DNA of 29,427 nucleotides, taken from assembly GCA_031288955.1 (NCBI GenBank), contig JAITQJ010000033.1:1-29427 (forward strand). The letters run 5' to 3'. Under the pieces are notes generated by a model. It was not told where the DNA came from and made no database searches. It saw nothing but the letters and a program-made list of their open reading frames with translations. Below, piece by piece: positions 7,599 through 15,143 of the stretch. Every line of letters begins with the position of its first letter. Positions within the stretch are counted from its first letter, which is position 1. The position numbers and the translations under genes are program-made. The stretch comes from Planctomycetaceae bacterium (GTDB taxonomy: Bacteria; Planctomycetota; Planctomycetia; Pirellulales; Thermoguttaceae).

Positions 7599-8537
7599 AT
7601 GGAGCGAATAGCGTGGCATCCGGCATTTGTACAGGCAATTCAGTTAGAATTGGCAGAGTACAAAGACGTACTTGAGTACGAGTCCGAATACCAGTTAACG
7701 TCCGAACCGCTGAAAATCGATGTGTTGATTATCAAAAAGCGTTCCAACGTTGTCATCAAAAAGAATATCGGGCAGATTTTCAAACAGTGCAATGTTGTTG
7801 AGTATAAGAGTCCTGATGACCGGTTCACGATTTGGGATTACCATAAGACGCAGTGTTATTCACGATTATATGCGTCGCAGCATAAAATCAGCGTTGACGA
7901 AATGACGGTTACGGCGGTTGTTTTGCGAACGCCGCGTAAGTTGCTTCGGGAATTGGGCAAATGTTTTGACATAACCAATCCAACCAGCGGTATTTACTAC
8001 GTTAACGGCGATACAAGTCCAACGCAGATAGTTGTTTCTGCTGCTTTGGCGGAAGAGGACAACCTTTGGTTGCGTAGTTTGCGTGATGATTTGGACGTTG
8101 CCGGTATGGACAAGGTCATTACGCAGCAGGAACGCAGCGACGGCAAATTATCGGTAGAAGCATATTTGCAGGTGATTTTGAAAGCGAATCCGTTTATCTT
8201 TCAGGAGATTCAAGATATGAGAGGCAAGACATTTGACGAAGTGATGGAAGAAGCAGGGGTAACAGCAAAATGGGAAATTCGTGGAGAGGAACGCGGTATT
8301 GCCCTCGGTGAAGAACGCGGTATCGCCCTTGGTGAAATTCGCGGTGAGGAACGCGGTATCATCCGCGGAAAGGCTGATTACGTAATATCCGTCTTACGTA
8401 CACGATTCCAGACCGTTCCCAAAACGATTCAAGACAGTATCAAATCATATACCGACTTAATCGCTTTGGACTCCCTGTTAGTAGCGGCGGTTACCTGCGA
8501 AAGCATTAAGGATTTCCGGCAAAATCTCGTGCGGTAA
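7599..8537 (+). CDS. Rpn/YhgA-like PD-(D/E)XK nuclease family protein
   Basis: Conserved protein of 312 residues resembling the Rpn (PF04754-type) recombination-promoting nuclease/putative transposase group. The N-terminal part carries a PD-(D/E)XK signature: Asp41 in PLKIDVLII and Glu68-x-Lys70 in VVEYKSPDD. The C-terminal part has the low-complexity GEERGIALGE-type repeats common in this family, from residue 229 to about 256, followed by a helical tail. The DNA behind these is a 24-bp tandem unit (8283-8366) with one half unit. The start is fixed by a promoter whose -10 box ends 6 nt before ATG. The gene stands alone, divergent from flgL, and is followed by a dispersed repeat. Family members are often mobile and multicopy. 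Activity is predicted from the motif only. Confidence 0.75.
   Translation: MERIAWHPAFVQAIQLELAEYKDVLEYESEYQLTSEPLKIDVLIIKKRSNVVIKKNIGQIFKQCNVVEYKSPDDRFTIWDYHKTQCYSRLYASQHKISVDEMTVTAVVLRTPRKLLRELGKCFDITNPTSGIYYVNGDTSPTQIVVSAALAEEDNLWLRSLRDDLDVAGMDKVITQQERSDGKLSVEAYLQVILKANPFIFQEIQDMRGKTFDEVMEEAGVTAKWEIRGEERGIALGEERGIALGEIRGEERGIIRGKADYVISVLRTRFQTVPKTIQDSIKSYTDLIALDSLLVAAVTCESIKDFRQNLVR
8283..8366 (+). repeat. 24-bp tandem repeats inside the Rpn-like gene
   Basis: Units begin at 8283, 8307 and 8343, with a 12-bp half unit at 8331. Each full unit encodes GEERGI plus two residues. The units differ by a few substitutions, mostly at third positions. Copy number could change by slippage without breaking the frame. 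Confidence 0.8.
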
Positions 8538-8553
8538 AAAGTTGCTGCATAAT

Positions 8554-8693
8554 TAGACTTGTTCCGAACATAGTCATTGCGATAATCCCCATCGTCCGAA
8601 AAAAACCAGACGAAAGCACCTCTTGCGGACAAAGCCCGTCTGTGCTACACGCAGCGGCAAGCAAAATGAAATTTTAGTTACCGAACAAGTCTA
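8554..8693. repeat. 11-bp inverted repeat enclosing dispersed repeat copy B
   Basis: TAGACTTGTTC at 8554-8564 is the exact reverse complement of GAACAAGTCTA at 8683-8693. The enclosed 140-bp segment contains copy B of the dispersed repeat. There is no coding content. The arrangement is like a small non-autonomous element, but no clear target-site duplication is visible. Confidence 0.5.
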
Positions 8694-8696
8694 TTA
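8620..8696. repeat. dispersed repeat, copy B
   Basis: Homologous to 283-355 (see copy A). CGGAC at 8626-8630 pairs with GTCTG at 8638-8642 around a 7-nt loop. Relative to copy A one base pair is fully swapped (U-A to C-G) and two others change between A-U and G-U, so pairing is retained. It lies between the ends of the Rpn-like gene (plus) and the HzsA-related gene (minus). Confidence 0.6.
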
Positions 8697-8729
8697 TCAT
8701 ATGCGTTATTGCGCACCAACACCCTGTTA

Positions 8730-11700
8730 TCACGGCAGTATTACCGGACGGAAACCGACGTTCATCACCTTTTGCCACGGTAAATAATACACCTTCGCTG
8801 ACGAACCGCTGAATGCCGGTCGGTCTTTCCACGAACCGCCCTTCGCTACCACCTGTGCCGCCGCCGGTTCCACCGGTATCACTTCCGGCGACATCGCTTC
8901 AGGATACGTCCATTCCCAAACGTTGCCGATTATATCGTACAACCCCCAGGGATTCGGCTCGTATTGTTTCACATAATCAACGACAAACCACTTGTCCGAA
9001 AAACGTTTGTCCCGCAGCGGATAATGCGAATTCGCCCCAAAATCCCGGCGGTAATGCACCGTCGAACCGTTCTCCCACTGCGTCCTCGCAAAACGGGTCT
9101 CATCGCCCGACAAGTTCGCATATTTCGAGAAATCCGTGTTCCTGTCCCCGTACCAAAATGCCGTTTCCGTTCCCGCCCGCGCCGCCCATTCCCACTGCGA
9201 TTCTGTCGGCAACTTCACGGTCTTTCCCGTCTTTTTCGACAGCCATTCGCAGAACTTCTCCGCCTCGTGGAACGAAATGCGGGCAACAGGCTGGTCGGGA
9301 TGATTTGCAATATAACCCGGAACAATATGGTCTTTGCCGTCCTCCGGCAAATACCGCGTATCGTGTTCGGAGTCAAACATTCCGTACTGCCCGTTGGTTA
9401 TTTCCGTTTCCGCAATCCAGAACGGCTGCTCAATCTTCACCACCTTCCGCTGCCTTTCGTCCGGCAAACCGTCCAGTTGTCCCATCACAAACTCGCCGGC
9501 AGGAATCTGCACAAACGTGATTCGCCGGTCTTGTCCCAAATCAATCCGTTTTCCCGGAAGCGGAGCCGCTAACCGCTGTTGACCGCCCTGCGGTATCCAG
9601 GCAGCCGACGGGTCGCCCGGCAACCCTTGTTTCGGGTCAGGCAGCAATGCCTCACTGGTTAAATCAACCGTCAGCGTCGCCGACACGTTACTGCCGCCCC
9701 GCTGTTTATTCACTGCCGCTGCCGCATCGAACGGAAAATCCGCCGCCTTCAAGTTATCCGCTTTCGCAAACTGCGCCTTGACGGCATCAAGTTGTTCCGG
9801 CGTAATTTTTGTAACAGCAACAGTTTTCTTTGCCGCAATCGCTGCCCGGTATTCGTCTTCAGGATTTGTATCAAGGTTCGCATACAACTTCGCCAATTCA
9901 AGCCGCCGGTCTTCGTACTTCGGATTCGACCACAAGCCCCGATACGGCACATTCAAATCAATCCAGGTGTTAAGTCTGTCCCAATCTTCCTTGTCGAGAC
10001 TCGTCCCGTAATGTCCCCGCTGCAAACGCTGAACGAGTTCGCTGACCGAGGCGTGATAGTCCATCGGCGGCAGTAAATCCAAATCCGGTTCCGGTCCCGG
10101 TCGCCAGATATACGGATTCAACGCCGAATAACTCGTATCGCTGCGCCAATTCCCCTGATTATGCGCCTCAAAGGAAATCAGTTGACGCTCTTTCTGATTG
10201 ACATCGTTATGGCACGCCACGCATTTTTTATCCAGCAGCGGTTGTATTTCCGCTTCATAACCGAATGACCTCGCCGGTCCGTACCAAGGAGTTATTTCGC
10301 TCGGCTTCCGGTTAGCGGCAGCAACCCGTTTGGTCGGCGTAACTTCCAGCGGCATTTCGTGGCAGCCTACACAGGACTGTTGTTCGCCCGGCATACAAAC
10401 CGTCCACGACCGCATCAGTTGAACGGCACGTCCATTAATATCAAGCGGCTGCATCGCCAGCGGCGTATTTGCCGGAACATTGAAACTAACGCTGCCGTCT
10501 TCCTCTACGGGGACCGTTCCGAGTATCCGCTTGATGTCCCAACTTGCGTGTCTGCCGACTGAATCGTGTCCGCCGCTGTTTCGGAAACCAAAATGATACG
10601 CAAAAATCCGAAGCGACTTTATCGTGCCTTTCGGAATTCCTTTCGTTGCCAAACCGTGATAAATGTCCGTGATGAAAATCGAACCGGTCATCTTGCCTGC
10701 TTCCGTCATATCGGGTTTCACCGGCGGACGCTGCCGCTTGACAAGCGGTATCGGTTGGAACAGAGAATCGTTCGGCAATGCCTTTATCAACGTTATATTA
10801 TCAAAGCGGTCAACGAGATACAGACCGAACTCGTGCTGGTTGGAATACCGCATACTGACGAGAAAATAATTGCTGTTAAGCGGATGCGGGAAACAGAAGC
10901 GGTACGTTCCGGCACCGCCCTGATTATCGTAAACGTTGCCGACGACATTTTTACCCCAGCCGGGCATTTCCTGCACGCAGCCGGTTACTTCTTTCGGATA
11001 AACACGGGGGAAAATGTTGAGATGCGCCCCTTCGGGTCCCCACTCTTTCGTTTCTGCATCGTAACGGAACGGATATTTTACCGCCAGTTGCGGATTGATA
11101 ATGACGAGTCGTCCGACTTCGGGGTCTCCTCCGCCGGCAGTGTGATGTCCGCTGACTACGCCGACAATTTCGCTGCTCTTGGGTATTTGACGGGGACTTT
11201 TGTACGCTGTCGGGAAAAAGGAGCCGCTGCCCCAGGTCGCCCGCTGCTGCCGTCCGTCAGGCTGCATTGCAAAGAGAATCCGGCTCATATAATGCGGTAT
11301 ATCGGAATACTCCCAACGCAGATACATCACTCGTCCGTCTTCCAGCACGGACGGATTCCAATCGCTGTCTTGTTCAAATGTCAACTGCCGGATTTTCGAT
11401 TTGTTTTCGTCATCTTGCCGGTCAACACGGTACAGATTGACCATTGGTCTGCCTCCGCCTTCGCAGGGCAGTCCTTGCATACCGGCGGTTGAACCGGTAA
11501 TGAAGGCGTTTTCGTCGGGCAGATAACAGGAATCGAACCAATCGACATCGTGAACGAACGGGGTCAGTTTTTTCAGATTTTTTCCATCTAAACCGACTTC
11601 GTAAATTGCCCAGCGGAGTTCATCTTTTCCGTCGAATTTTCCTTTTTCGAGAGACGAGAACATTACTTTTTCGCCGTCAAAGTGCAAGTCCATATCCCGC

Positions 11701-12173
11701 ATAATGACGCTGTTGGGATGCCGGTAAAACGGCGTAAAGTTCGCTTCTGTCCGCAGTTGTGTCAGTACACCGAGTTCGTTATCCCAACCGCTGCGGGGAA
11801 TATCTTCGTTGGTATGGGCATTGAGACCGATGAAGCCGTGTCCTTTTCTGGCGGTTTGCCGGCGTATGATGAGTATTTTATCGAAGTCGAGGAGCGGATT
11901 AGCAAGGGCGGCTTCCCGCAGGACGGCGTTGAATTCGTTTTGTGCGTTAGGAAACTTTTTGGGGTCTTTTGCTTCTCCGGCGGATTTTTTGAGTTTGGCG
12001 AGGTATTCCTGCCCTTTGGGATATTTATCGCCGAAGGTTTGAATAAGGTCGTTAATCATCCGTTCGGCGGACTCTAACGTATTGACGGGAGTTCGTCCGT
12101 TATCGAAAGCGGATGCGTATGCACACAGTCCGAAGCAAATAGCGGCAAGGAAAGATTTGCGTAACATTGTCAT
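8730..12173 (-). CDS. HzsA-related diheme protein fused to a SUMF1/FGE-like domain
   Basis: Exported protein of 1147 residues. A signal peptide (MTMLRKSFLAAICFGLCAYASA) is followed by a long beta-propeller-like body resembling the alpha subunit of hydrazine synthase (HzsA-related family of planctomycetes). Two c-type haem motifs follow, CVGCH near residue 599 and CVACH near 650, then a linker and a C-terminal sulfatase-modifying-factor (FGE/SUMF1) domain from about 880. The latter shows IPAGEFVMG, PTESQWEWAARAG, GNVWEW and GGSW. The SUMF1 part has only one cysteine (FCEWL) and lacks the C-terminal catalytic pair of formylglycine-generating enzymes, so FGE activity is unlikely. No hydrazine synthase beta/gamma genes are nearby, so anammox should not be inferred. 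A redox or sugar/sulfatase-related periplasmic role is open. A -10 box lies 33-38 bp upstream. Confidence 0.8.
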   Translation of the reverse strand: MTMLRKSFLAAICFGLCAYASAFDNGRTPVNTLESAERMINDLIQTFGDKYPKGQEYLAKLKKSAGEAKDPKKFPNAQNEFNAVLREAALANPLLDFDKILIIRRQTARKGHGFIGLNAHTNEDIPRSGWDNELGVLTQLRTEANFTPFYRHPNSVIMRDMDLHFDGEKVMFSSLEKGKFDGKDELRWAIYEVGLDGKNLKKLTPFVHDVDWFDSCYLPDENAFITGSTAGMQGLPCEGGGRPMVNLYRVDRQDDENKSKIRQLTFEQDSDWNPSVLEDGRVMYLRWEYSDIPHYMSRILFAMQPDGRQQRATWGSGSFFPTAYKSPRQIPKSSEIVGVVSGHHTAGGGDPEVGRLVIINPQLAVKYPFRYDAETKEWGPEGAHLNIFPRVYPKEVTGCVQEMPGWGKNVVGNVYDNQGGAGTYRFCFPHPLNSNYFLVSMRYSNQHEFGLYLVDRFDNITLIKALPNDSLFQPIPLVKRQRPPVKPDMTEAGKMTGSIFITDIYHGLATKGIPKGTIKSLRIFAYHFGFRNSGGHDSVGRHASWDIKRILGTVPVEEDGSVSFNVPANTPLAMQPLDINGRAVQLMRSWTVCMPGEQQSCVGCHEMPLEVTPTKRVAAANRKPSEITPWYGPARSFGYEAEIQPLLDKKCVACHNDVNQKERQLISFEAHNQGNWRSDTSYSALNPYIWRPGPEPDLDLLPPMDYHASVSELVQRLQRGHYGTSLDKEDWDRLNTWIDLNVPYRGLWSNPKYEDRRLELAKLYANLDTNPEDEYRAAIAAKKTVAVTKITPEQLDAVKAQFAKADNLKAADFPFDAAAAVNKQRGGSNVSATLTVDLTSEALLPDPKQGLPGDPSAAWIPQGGQQRLAAPLPGKRIDLGQDRRITFVQIPAGEFVMGQLDGLPDERQRKVVKIEQPFWIAETEITNGQYGMFDSEHDTRYLPEDGKDHIVPGYIANHPDQPVARISFHEAEKFCEWLSKKTGKTVKLPTESQWEWAARAGTETAFWYGDRNTDFSKYANLSGDETRFARTQWENGSTVHYRRDFGANSHYPLRDKRFSDKWFVVDYVKQYEPNPWGLYDIIGNVWEWTYPEAMSPEVIPVEPAAAQVVAKGGSWKDRPAFSGSSAKVYYLPWQKVMNVGFRPVILP

Positions 12174-12205
12174 TTAGAAAGTCTCAAGGTTAACTACACC
12201 GCCTA

Positions 12206-12211
12206 ATTATA
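12206..12211 (-). promoter_or_regulatory. -10 box of the HzsA-related gene
   Basis: The minus strand reads TATAAT and would start transcription near 12199, about 26 nt before ATG 12173. The -35 position (TTTCAT at 17 bp) is poor. The element is therefore less certain than the other promoters. Confidence 0.45.
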
Positions 12212-12291
12212 CACTATGTTTTTCGCAAATGAAAGAAGAATTTTGAAACATAACGCCGATAAAAACCGTATCGCACAGCGGCTTTTTCCGC

Positions 12292-12297
12292 TATAAT
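12292..12297 (+). promoter_or_regulatory. -10 box, leaderless start of the MotE-like gene
   Basis: TATAAT lies 7 nt before ATG 12305, so the predicted transcript starts at the start codon itself. The -35 region is weak (TATCGC at a 17-bp spacer). Confidence 0.5.
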
Positions 12298-12304
12298 AAC
12301 CGTT

Positions 12305-13009
12305 ATGTTCAGGAAAATTATCAATCTCGCAGGTCAATTAGGCAAACAAGCCTTGCAAGGTGCTGGAACGGCAGCGTTGTATCTCGGCACGGCAACGTGT
12401 CTCGCCGCCATTCTGCTCGGACTCTATCTCAAATACGCCTGGAATATCGACAAAAATAAATTTTACCGAGCCATCGCCGTCCTGCAAGATGTCGATATCC
12501 TTGCACAGCAACGCGCTGCCGAAAAACGAGTCGCCGAAATAAGTTATCAAGATGTCCTCGAACAACGCGCCAAACGAAACCGCGAAGCAGAACTTCCGTC
12601 CGTAACGCTAATCGAACAAATCGCCGCCGAACCTGTACCTGAACCGCCGAAACCCGAACCAACGCCGGTCATTGATGAAACCGCTCAAATCTCCGCCTTT
12701 GAAAAACGTGTCAAAGAATATCAGGACAAAGCCCGCGCCGCCGGTCTCGCCGAAGAAACCCGGCTTTTGGAAAATATGGACCCCGAACAAGCAAAAGAGG
12801 TCATACGCAAACTTTGGAAAGAAGGGGCAAGACGGCGCGTTTTGGAAATGCTGATGGCAATGGAAGACCAAAAACGCGGCGATATTGTCTATGCAATGCG
12901 GCAGGACAATGCGGAAGAGTTGAAAGACCTGTGCGACATCTTGCAGCGCATCGGCGACGGCGAACCAATGGCAGGAGTTATCGAAGAAGCCGCAAAGAAA
13001 AAAGAATAG
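12305..13009 (+). CDS. membrane-anchored coiled-coil protein with MgtE-N/MotE-like tail
   Basis: Protein of 234 residues, not firmly recognised. One membrane segment near residues 23-43 (ALYLGTATCLAAILLGLYL) is followed by a charged helical stretch. A proline-rich linker (EPVPEPPKPEPTPV) and a second coiled coil come next. The C-terminal helical region, LLENMDPEQAKEVIRKLWKE to CDILQRIGDGEP, has the MDPEQA-type helices of the MgtE N-terminal domain. Membrane anchor, coiled coil and MgtE-N together are the layout of MotE (YlxF-like) flagellar motor proteins, and a flgL-type gene lies 5 kb away, but the link is only suggestive. It is divergent from the HzsA-related gene, with a leaderless-type promoter and a good terminator behind it. 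Confidence 0.7.
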   Translation: MFRKIINLAGQLGKQALQGAGTAALYLGTATCLAAILLGLYLKYAWNIDKNKFYRAIAVLQDVDILAQQRAAEKRVAEISYQDVLEQRAKRNREAELPSVTLIEQIAAEPVPEPPKPEPTPVIDETAQISAFEKRVKEYQDKARAAGLAEETRLLENMDPEQAKEVIRKLWKEGARRRVLEMLMAMEDQKRGDIVYAMRQDNAEELKDLCDILQRIGDGEPMAGVIEEAAKKKE

Positions 13010-13011
13010 CA

Positions 13012-13060
13012 CAGAAGTCTTGTTTAACGATGAACCGATAATCAAAACTTCTGCACTTTT
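13012..13060 (+). terminator. Rho-independent terminator after the MotE-like gene
   Basis: The arms 13012-13025 and 13040-13053 pair at 12 of 14 positions around a 14-nt loop. They begin with CAGAAGT and end with ACTTCTG. CACTTTTATTT follows. The hairpin starts 3 bp past the stop codon and separates this gene from the convergent Gfo/Idh/MocA gene. Confidence 0.7.
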
Positions 13061-13084
13061 ATTTCCAATACTTTCAGAGGTACT

Positions 13085-14686
13085 TTACACCTCTTCCGGC
13101 TTCGGAACAATATACGGACTTCGGTATTCCCGCGTCAGTAAAGCATCTGCTGCCGGATTATTTTTGAACGTCTTCTTGACCGTGTCAAATTCCAGAAACG
13201 GTCCAAGCGTCAGCGGCGTTTTTGCCAAGTCCACGCCGTTCGCCTGCAAATGCTCTACCGTCCGGTCAACAGTCGCTCCGTTATCGTCGAGACTTTTAAT
13301 TTTCTTCAGAACGCCTTTCAGTTCTGCCGGCGAAACGTGATGGGCTTCTTGCTTCGCTGAACGGCGGCGGTTGTTGGAACGGGAAGCGGAACCTTCGCCG
13401 GTATCGCCGAGATAATACGAAATGTTGCCGAGATGACTCAAGCCCGCCGAAATAGCACCAACTTCTGCCGGTGCCGCCGCCAAAACCGGACTGTTCTTTT
13501 CGACCGCATCAATAAAGTTCCGGTAATGCAGTTTGTCATCGCCGCCTTTGAATTCCCGTATCAAATTGCCTTCCAAATCGTAAGCCGCCGAATAGCCGTA
13601 ATGCACCTGAACGAGGAAACCGCTGCTTCCATAGACAAGAACGGCTGCCGATGAAACGCTGCCTTTGCCTGCCGGAAACGGCAGCGGCTTCGTCTCCAAG
13701 CCCCTGACTTCAAAGACGATACATTTTTCGCCGAAGTCGAAAATGGCGACTTCCGTGTTCGCTGTATCGCCGGCATCTTTATAATTCGGGTTCTTTGTTT
13801 CCGCTTCATAGCCGAGCCGTCCGCCGTATGTAATGATACTGTTCGGATAGCGGTTCAAGCCGAGATGCCAGCGGGCGATGTCCGTTTGATGCGGTCCCTG
13901 ATTGCCGATGTTGCCGTTGCCGTAAAGCCGCTGCCAATGCCAATCGTAATGAAAATTCGGACGGGTCAGCGGAGCGACTGTCGCAGGACCAAACCAAAGG
14001 TCTTGATCGACGGATTCCGGTATCTTGTATTCGCCGAGCGGTCCAATGGCTTTGCGGCGACCGTAAACAATGCCCCTCGCAAAATTAACTTCGCCGATAC
14101 CGCCGCGCTGCGTGAAAGCAACGGCTTCGATATTTGCCGGATTGGAGCGGCATTGCGTTCCCGTCTGCACAACGAGTTTGTATTTCTTTGCCGCGGCGGT
14201 AATTGCTAAACCTTCGTGAACGTTATGGCTAATCGGCTTTTCGATGTAGGCGTGTTTGCCGGCTTGTAAAGCCCAAATGCCCGTTAGCGTATGCCAATGA
14301 TTGGTCGAGGCACAACTAATCGCATCGACGTTTTTATCTTCAAGGGCTTTGCGTAAATCAGCAGCGCGTTGAGGACGAACGCCGCCTTGCGATGCGGCAA
14401 TGCTGTCGAGGAGTTTGTCGGAGATGCGGTTAGAATCGGGGTCAACGACGTAACGAATGATGGTACGGGCATCGTTTTTGTAATAACCGATATGTCCGCC
14501 GGAGCGTCCGCCGGAACCGATGATAGCGATGCCGATACGGTCGTTCGGTCCCCTCTTCTTTTCGGGTTTCTTTTCGTCTTTTTGCTCTTGAGCAGCGGCG
14601 GTGTCAGCATAAGCGGCGGCACCGAGAGCGGTCATCGACAGAATGGAATCTTCGATAAAACTGCGGCGGGAAAGGAACGGCTTCAT
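13085..14686 (-). CDS. Tat-exported Gfo/Idh/MocA family oxidoreductase
   Basis: Predicted NAD(P)-dependent sugar or cyclitol dehydrogenase of 533 residues, exported by the Tat route. The N-terminus has a twin-arginine signal (SRRSFIEDS) and an Ala-rich hydrophobic stretch. A charged linker comes next, then the Rossmann fold starting at RIGIAIIGSGGRSGGH. The EKP motif (HAYIEKPISHN) and the GTQ/NWHW-type substrate-domain text are those of the large planctomycete subgroup. The C-terminal part has about 100 residues more than a standard 350-400-residue enzyme, partly basic (SRSNNRRRSAKQEAHH). GGAG at 14695-14698 lies 8 nt before ATG, and a clear promoter lies 39-67 bp upstream. The gene is alone. 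Substrate unknown, commonly carbohydrate. Confidence 0.9.
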   Translation of the reverse strand: MKPFLSRRSFIEDSILSMTALGAAAYADTAAAQEQKDEKKPEKKRGPNDRIGIAIIGSGGRSGGHIGYYKNDARTIIRYVVDPDSNRISDKLLDSIAASQGGVRPQRAADLRKALEDKNVDAISCASTNHWHTLTGIWALQAGKHAYIEKPISHNVHEGLAITAAAKKYKLVVQTGTQCRSNPANIEAVAFTQRGGIGEVNFARGIVYGRRKAIGPLGEYKIPESVDQDLWFGPATVAPLTRPNFHYDWHWQRLYGNGNIGNQGPHQTDIARWHLGLNRYPNSIITYGGRLGYEAETKNPNYKDAGDTANTEVAIFDFGEKCIVFEVRGLETKPLPFPAGKGSVSSAAVLVYGSSGFLVQVHYGYSAAYDLEGNLIREFKGGDDKLHYRNFIDAVEKNSPVLAAAPAEVGAISAGLSHLGNISYYLGDTGEGSASRSNNRRRSAKQEAHHVSPAELKGVLKKIKSLDDNGATVDRTVEHLQANGVDLAKTPLTLGPFLEFDTVKKTFKNNPAADALLTREYRSPYIVPKPEEV

Positions 14687-14724
14687 TGGTATATCTCCGG
14701 TTAGTTAAAGGACATCATTCCCGG

Positions 14725-14753
14725 ATTATAAATCGATTAGGAATAATTTGCAA
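14725..14753 (-). promoter_or_regulatory. sigma-70 promoter of the Gfo/Idh/MocA gene
   Basis: On the minus strand, TTGCAA (14748-14753), a 17-bp spacer and TATAAT (14725-14730). The leader would be about 32 nt and contains the GGAG ribosome binding site. Confidence 0.7.
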
Positions 14754-14946
14754 GAGACGTACAACGCCGCAGATGTAACCGAACATTTCATAGAACGTCC
14801 TGAAAAACAAAGCGGCATAACGTTGTCTAATGCTGGTGTTTTCTGCACGATGTATCAATTTTTCCGAATCCGGTAAAGGGATGTTTTCGCCCTGTTTTTG
14901 TGCCGTTTGTCTTTTTTGCGGTGAAAAGTAACAAATGTCTTACAGC

Positions 14947-14991
14947 AATCGCAAGCAATTTTGCTTGCGATTTTACTTGCGCTTGCTTGCG
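14947..14991. repeat. 26-bp palindrome with a repeated arm
   Basis: AATCGCAAGCAA (14947-14958) and TTGCTTGCGATT (14961-14972) are exact inverted copies with 2 nt between them. TTGCTTGCG of the right arm recurs at 14983-14991. A TTTT run follows the hairpin, so it could stop transcription on the plus strand. It sits upstream of both divergent promoters, where an operator or a small transcript end would also fit. Confidence 0.65.
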
Positions 14992-15045
14992 CGGGAGACG
15001 GTAATATGTCTGAACAATCGGTTTGAAAATCTGCGGGGGGGCGAC

Positions 15046-15073
15046 TTGACTTTGTTTGACTGTACGATATAAT
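15046..15073 (+). promoter_or_regulatory. sigma-70 promoter of the LTXXQ-like gene
   Basis: TTGACT (15046-15051), a 16-bp spacer and TATAAT (15068-15073). The predicted start near 15080 gives a leader of about 64 nt. Confidence 0.75.
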
Positions 15074-15143
15074 TCATACGGTCAGACGGGTGCTGGCAAA
15101 AAATTGCTAATAAAACTGGATTTAACCTTTTTGGAGACAAAAA

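Larger units (their letters stand above)
14687..15143. other. intergenic region between the Gfo/Idh/MocA and LTXXQ-like genes
   Basis: This 457-bp divergent region has a promoter at each end (14725-14753 minus, 15046-15073 plus). In between is a 26-bp near-perfect palindrome at 14947-14972, followed by a partial repeat of one arm. A run of seven G lies at 15035-15041, 4 bp before the -35 box of the plus-strand promoter. No open frame or known structured RNA is recognised in 14760-15030. Confidence 0.55.

Noticed and set aside
8813..9520. 235-codon open frame opposite the SUMF1 domain
   Set aside because: Pro/Ser/Arg-rich shadow with no start signal; the minus frame carries the conserved motifs.
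10566..11492. 308-codon open frame opposite the HzsA-related gene
   Set aside because: It is antisense to a well-supported gene and its protein text has no domain; it is a frame shadow.
8730..12173. Evidence for anammox metabolism
   Set aside because: HzsA-related proteins are widespread in planctomycetes that are not anammox, and no other hydrazine synthase genes are in the window.
15035..15041. Run of seven G as a phase-variable promoter element
   Set aside because: It lies outside the -35/-10 spacer, so length change would not alter promoter geometry; no further sign of variation can be seen from one sequence.
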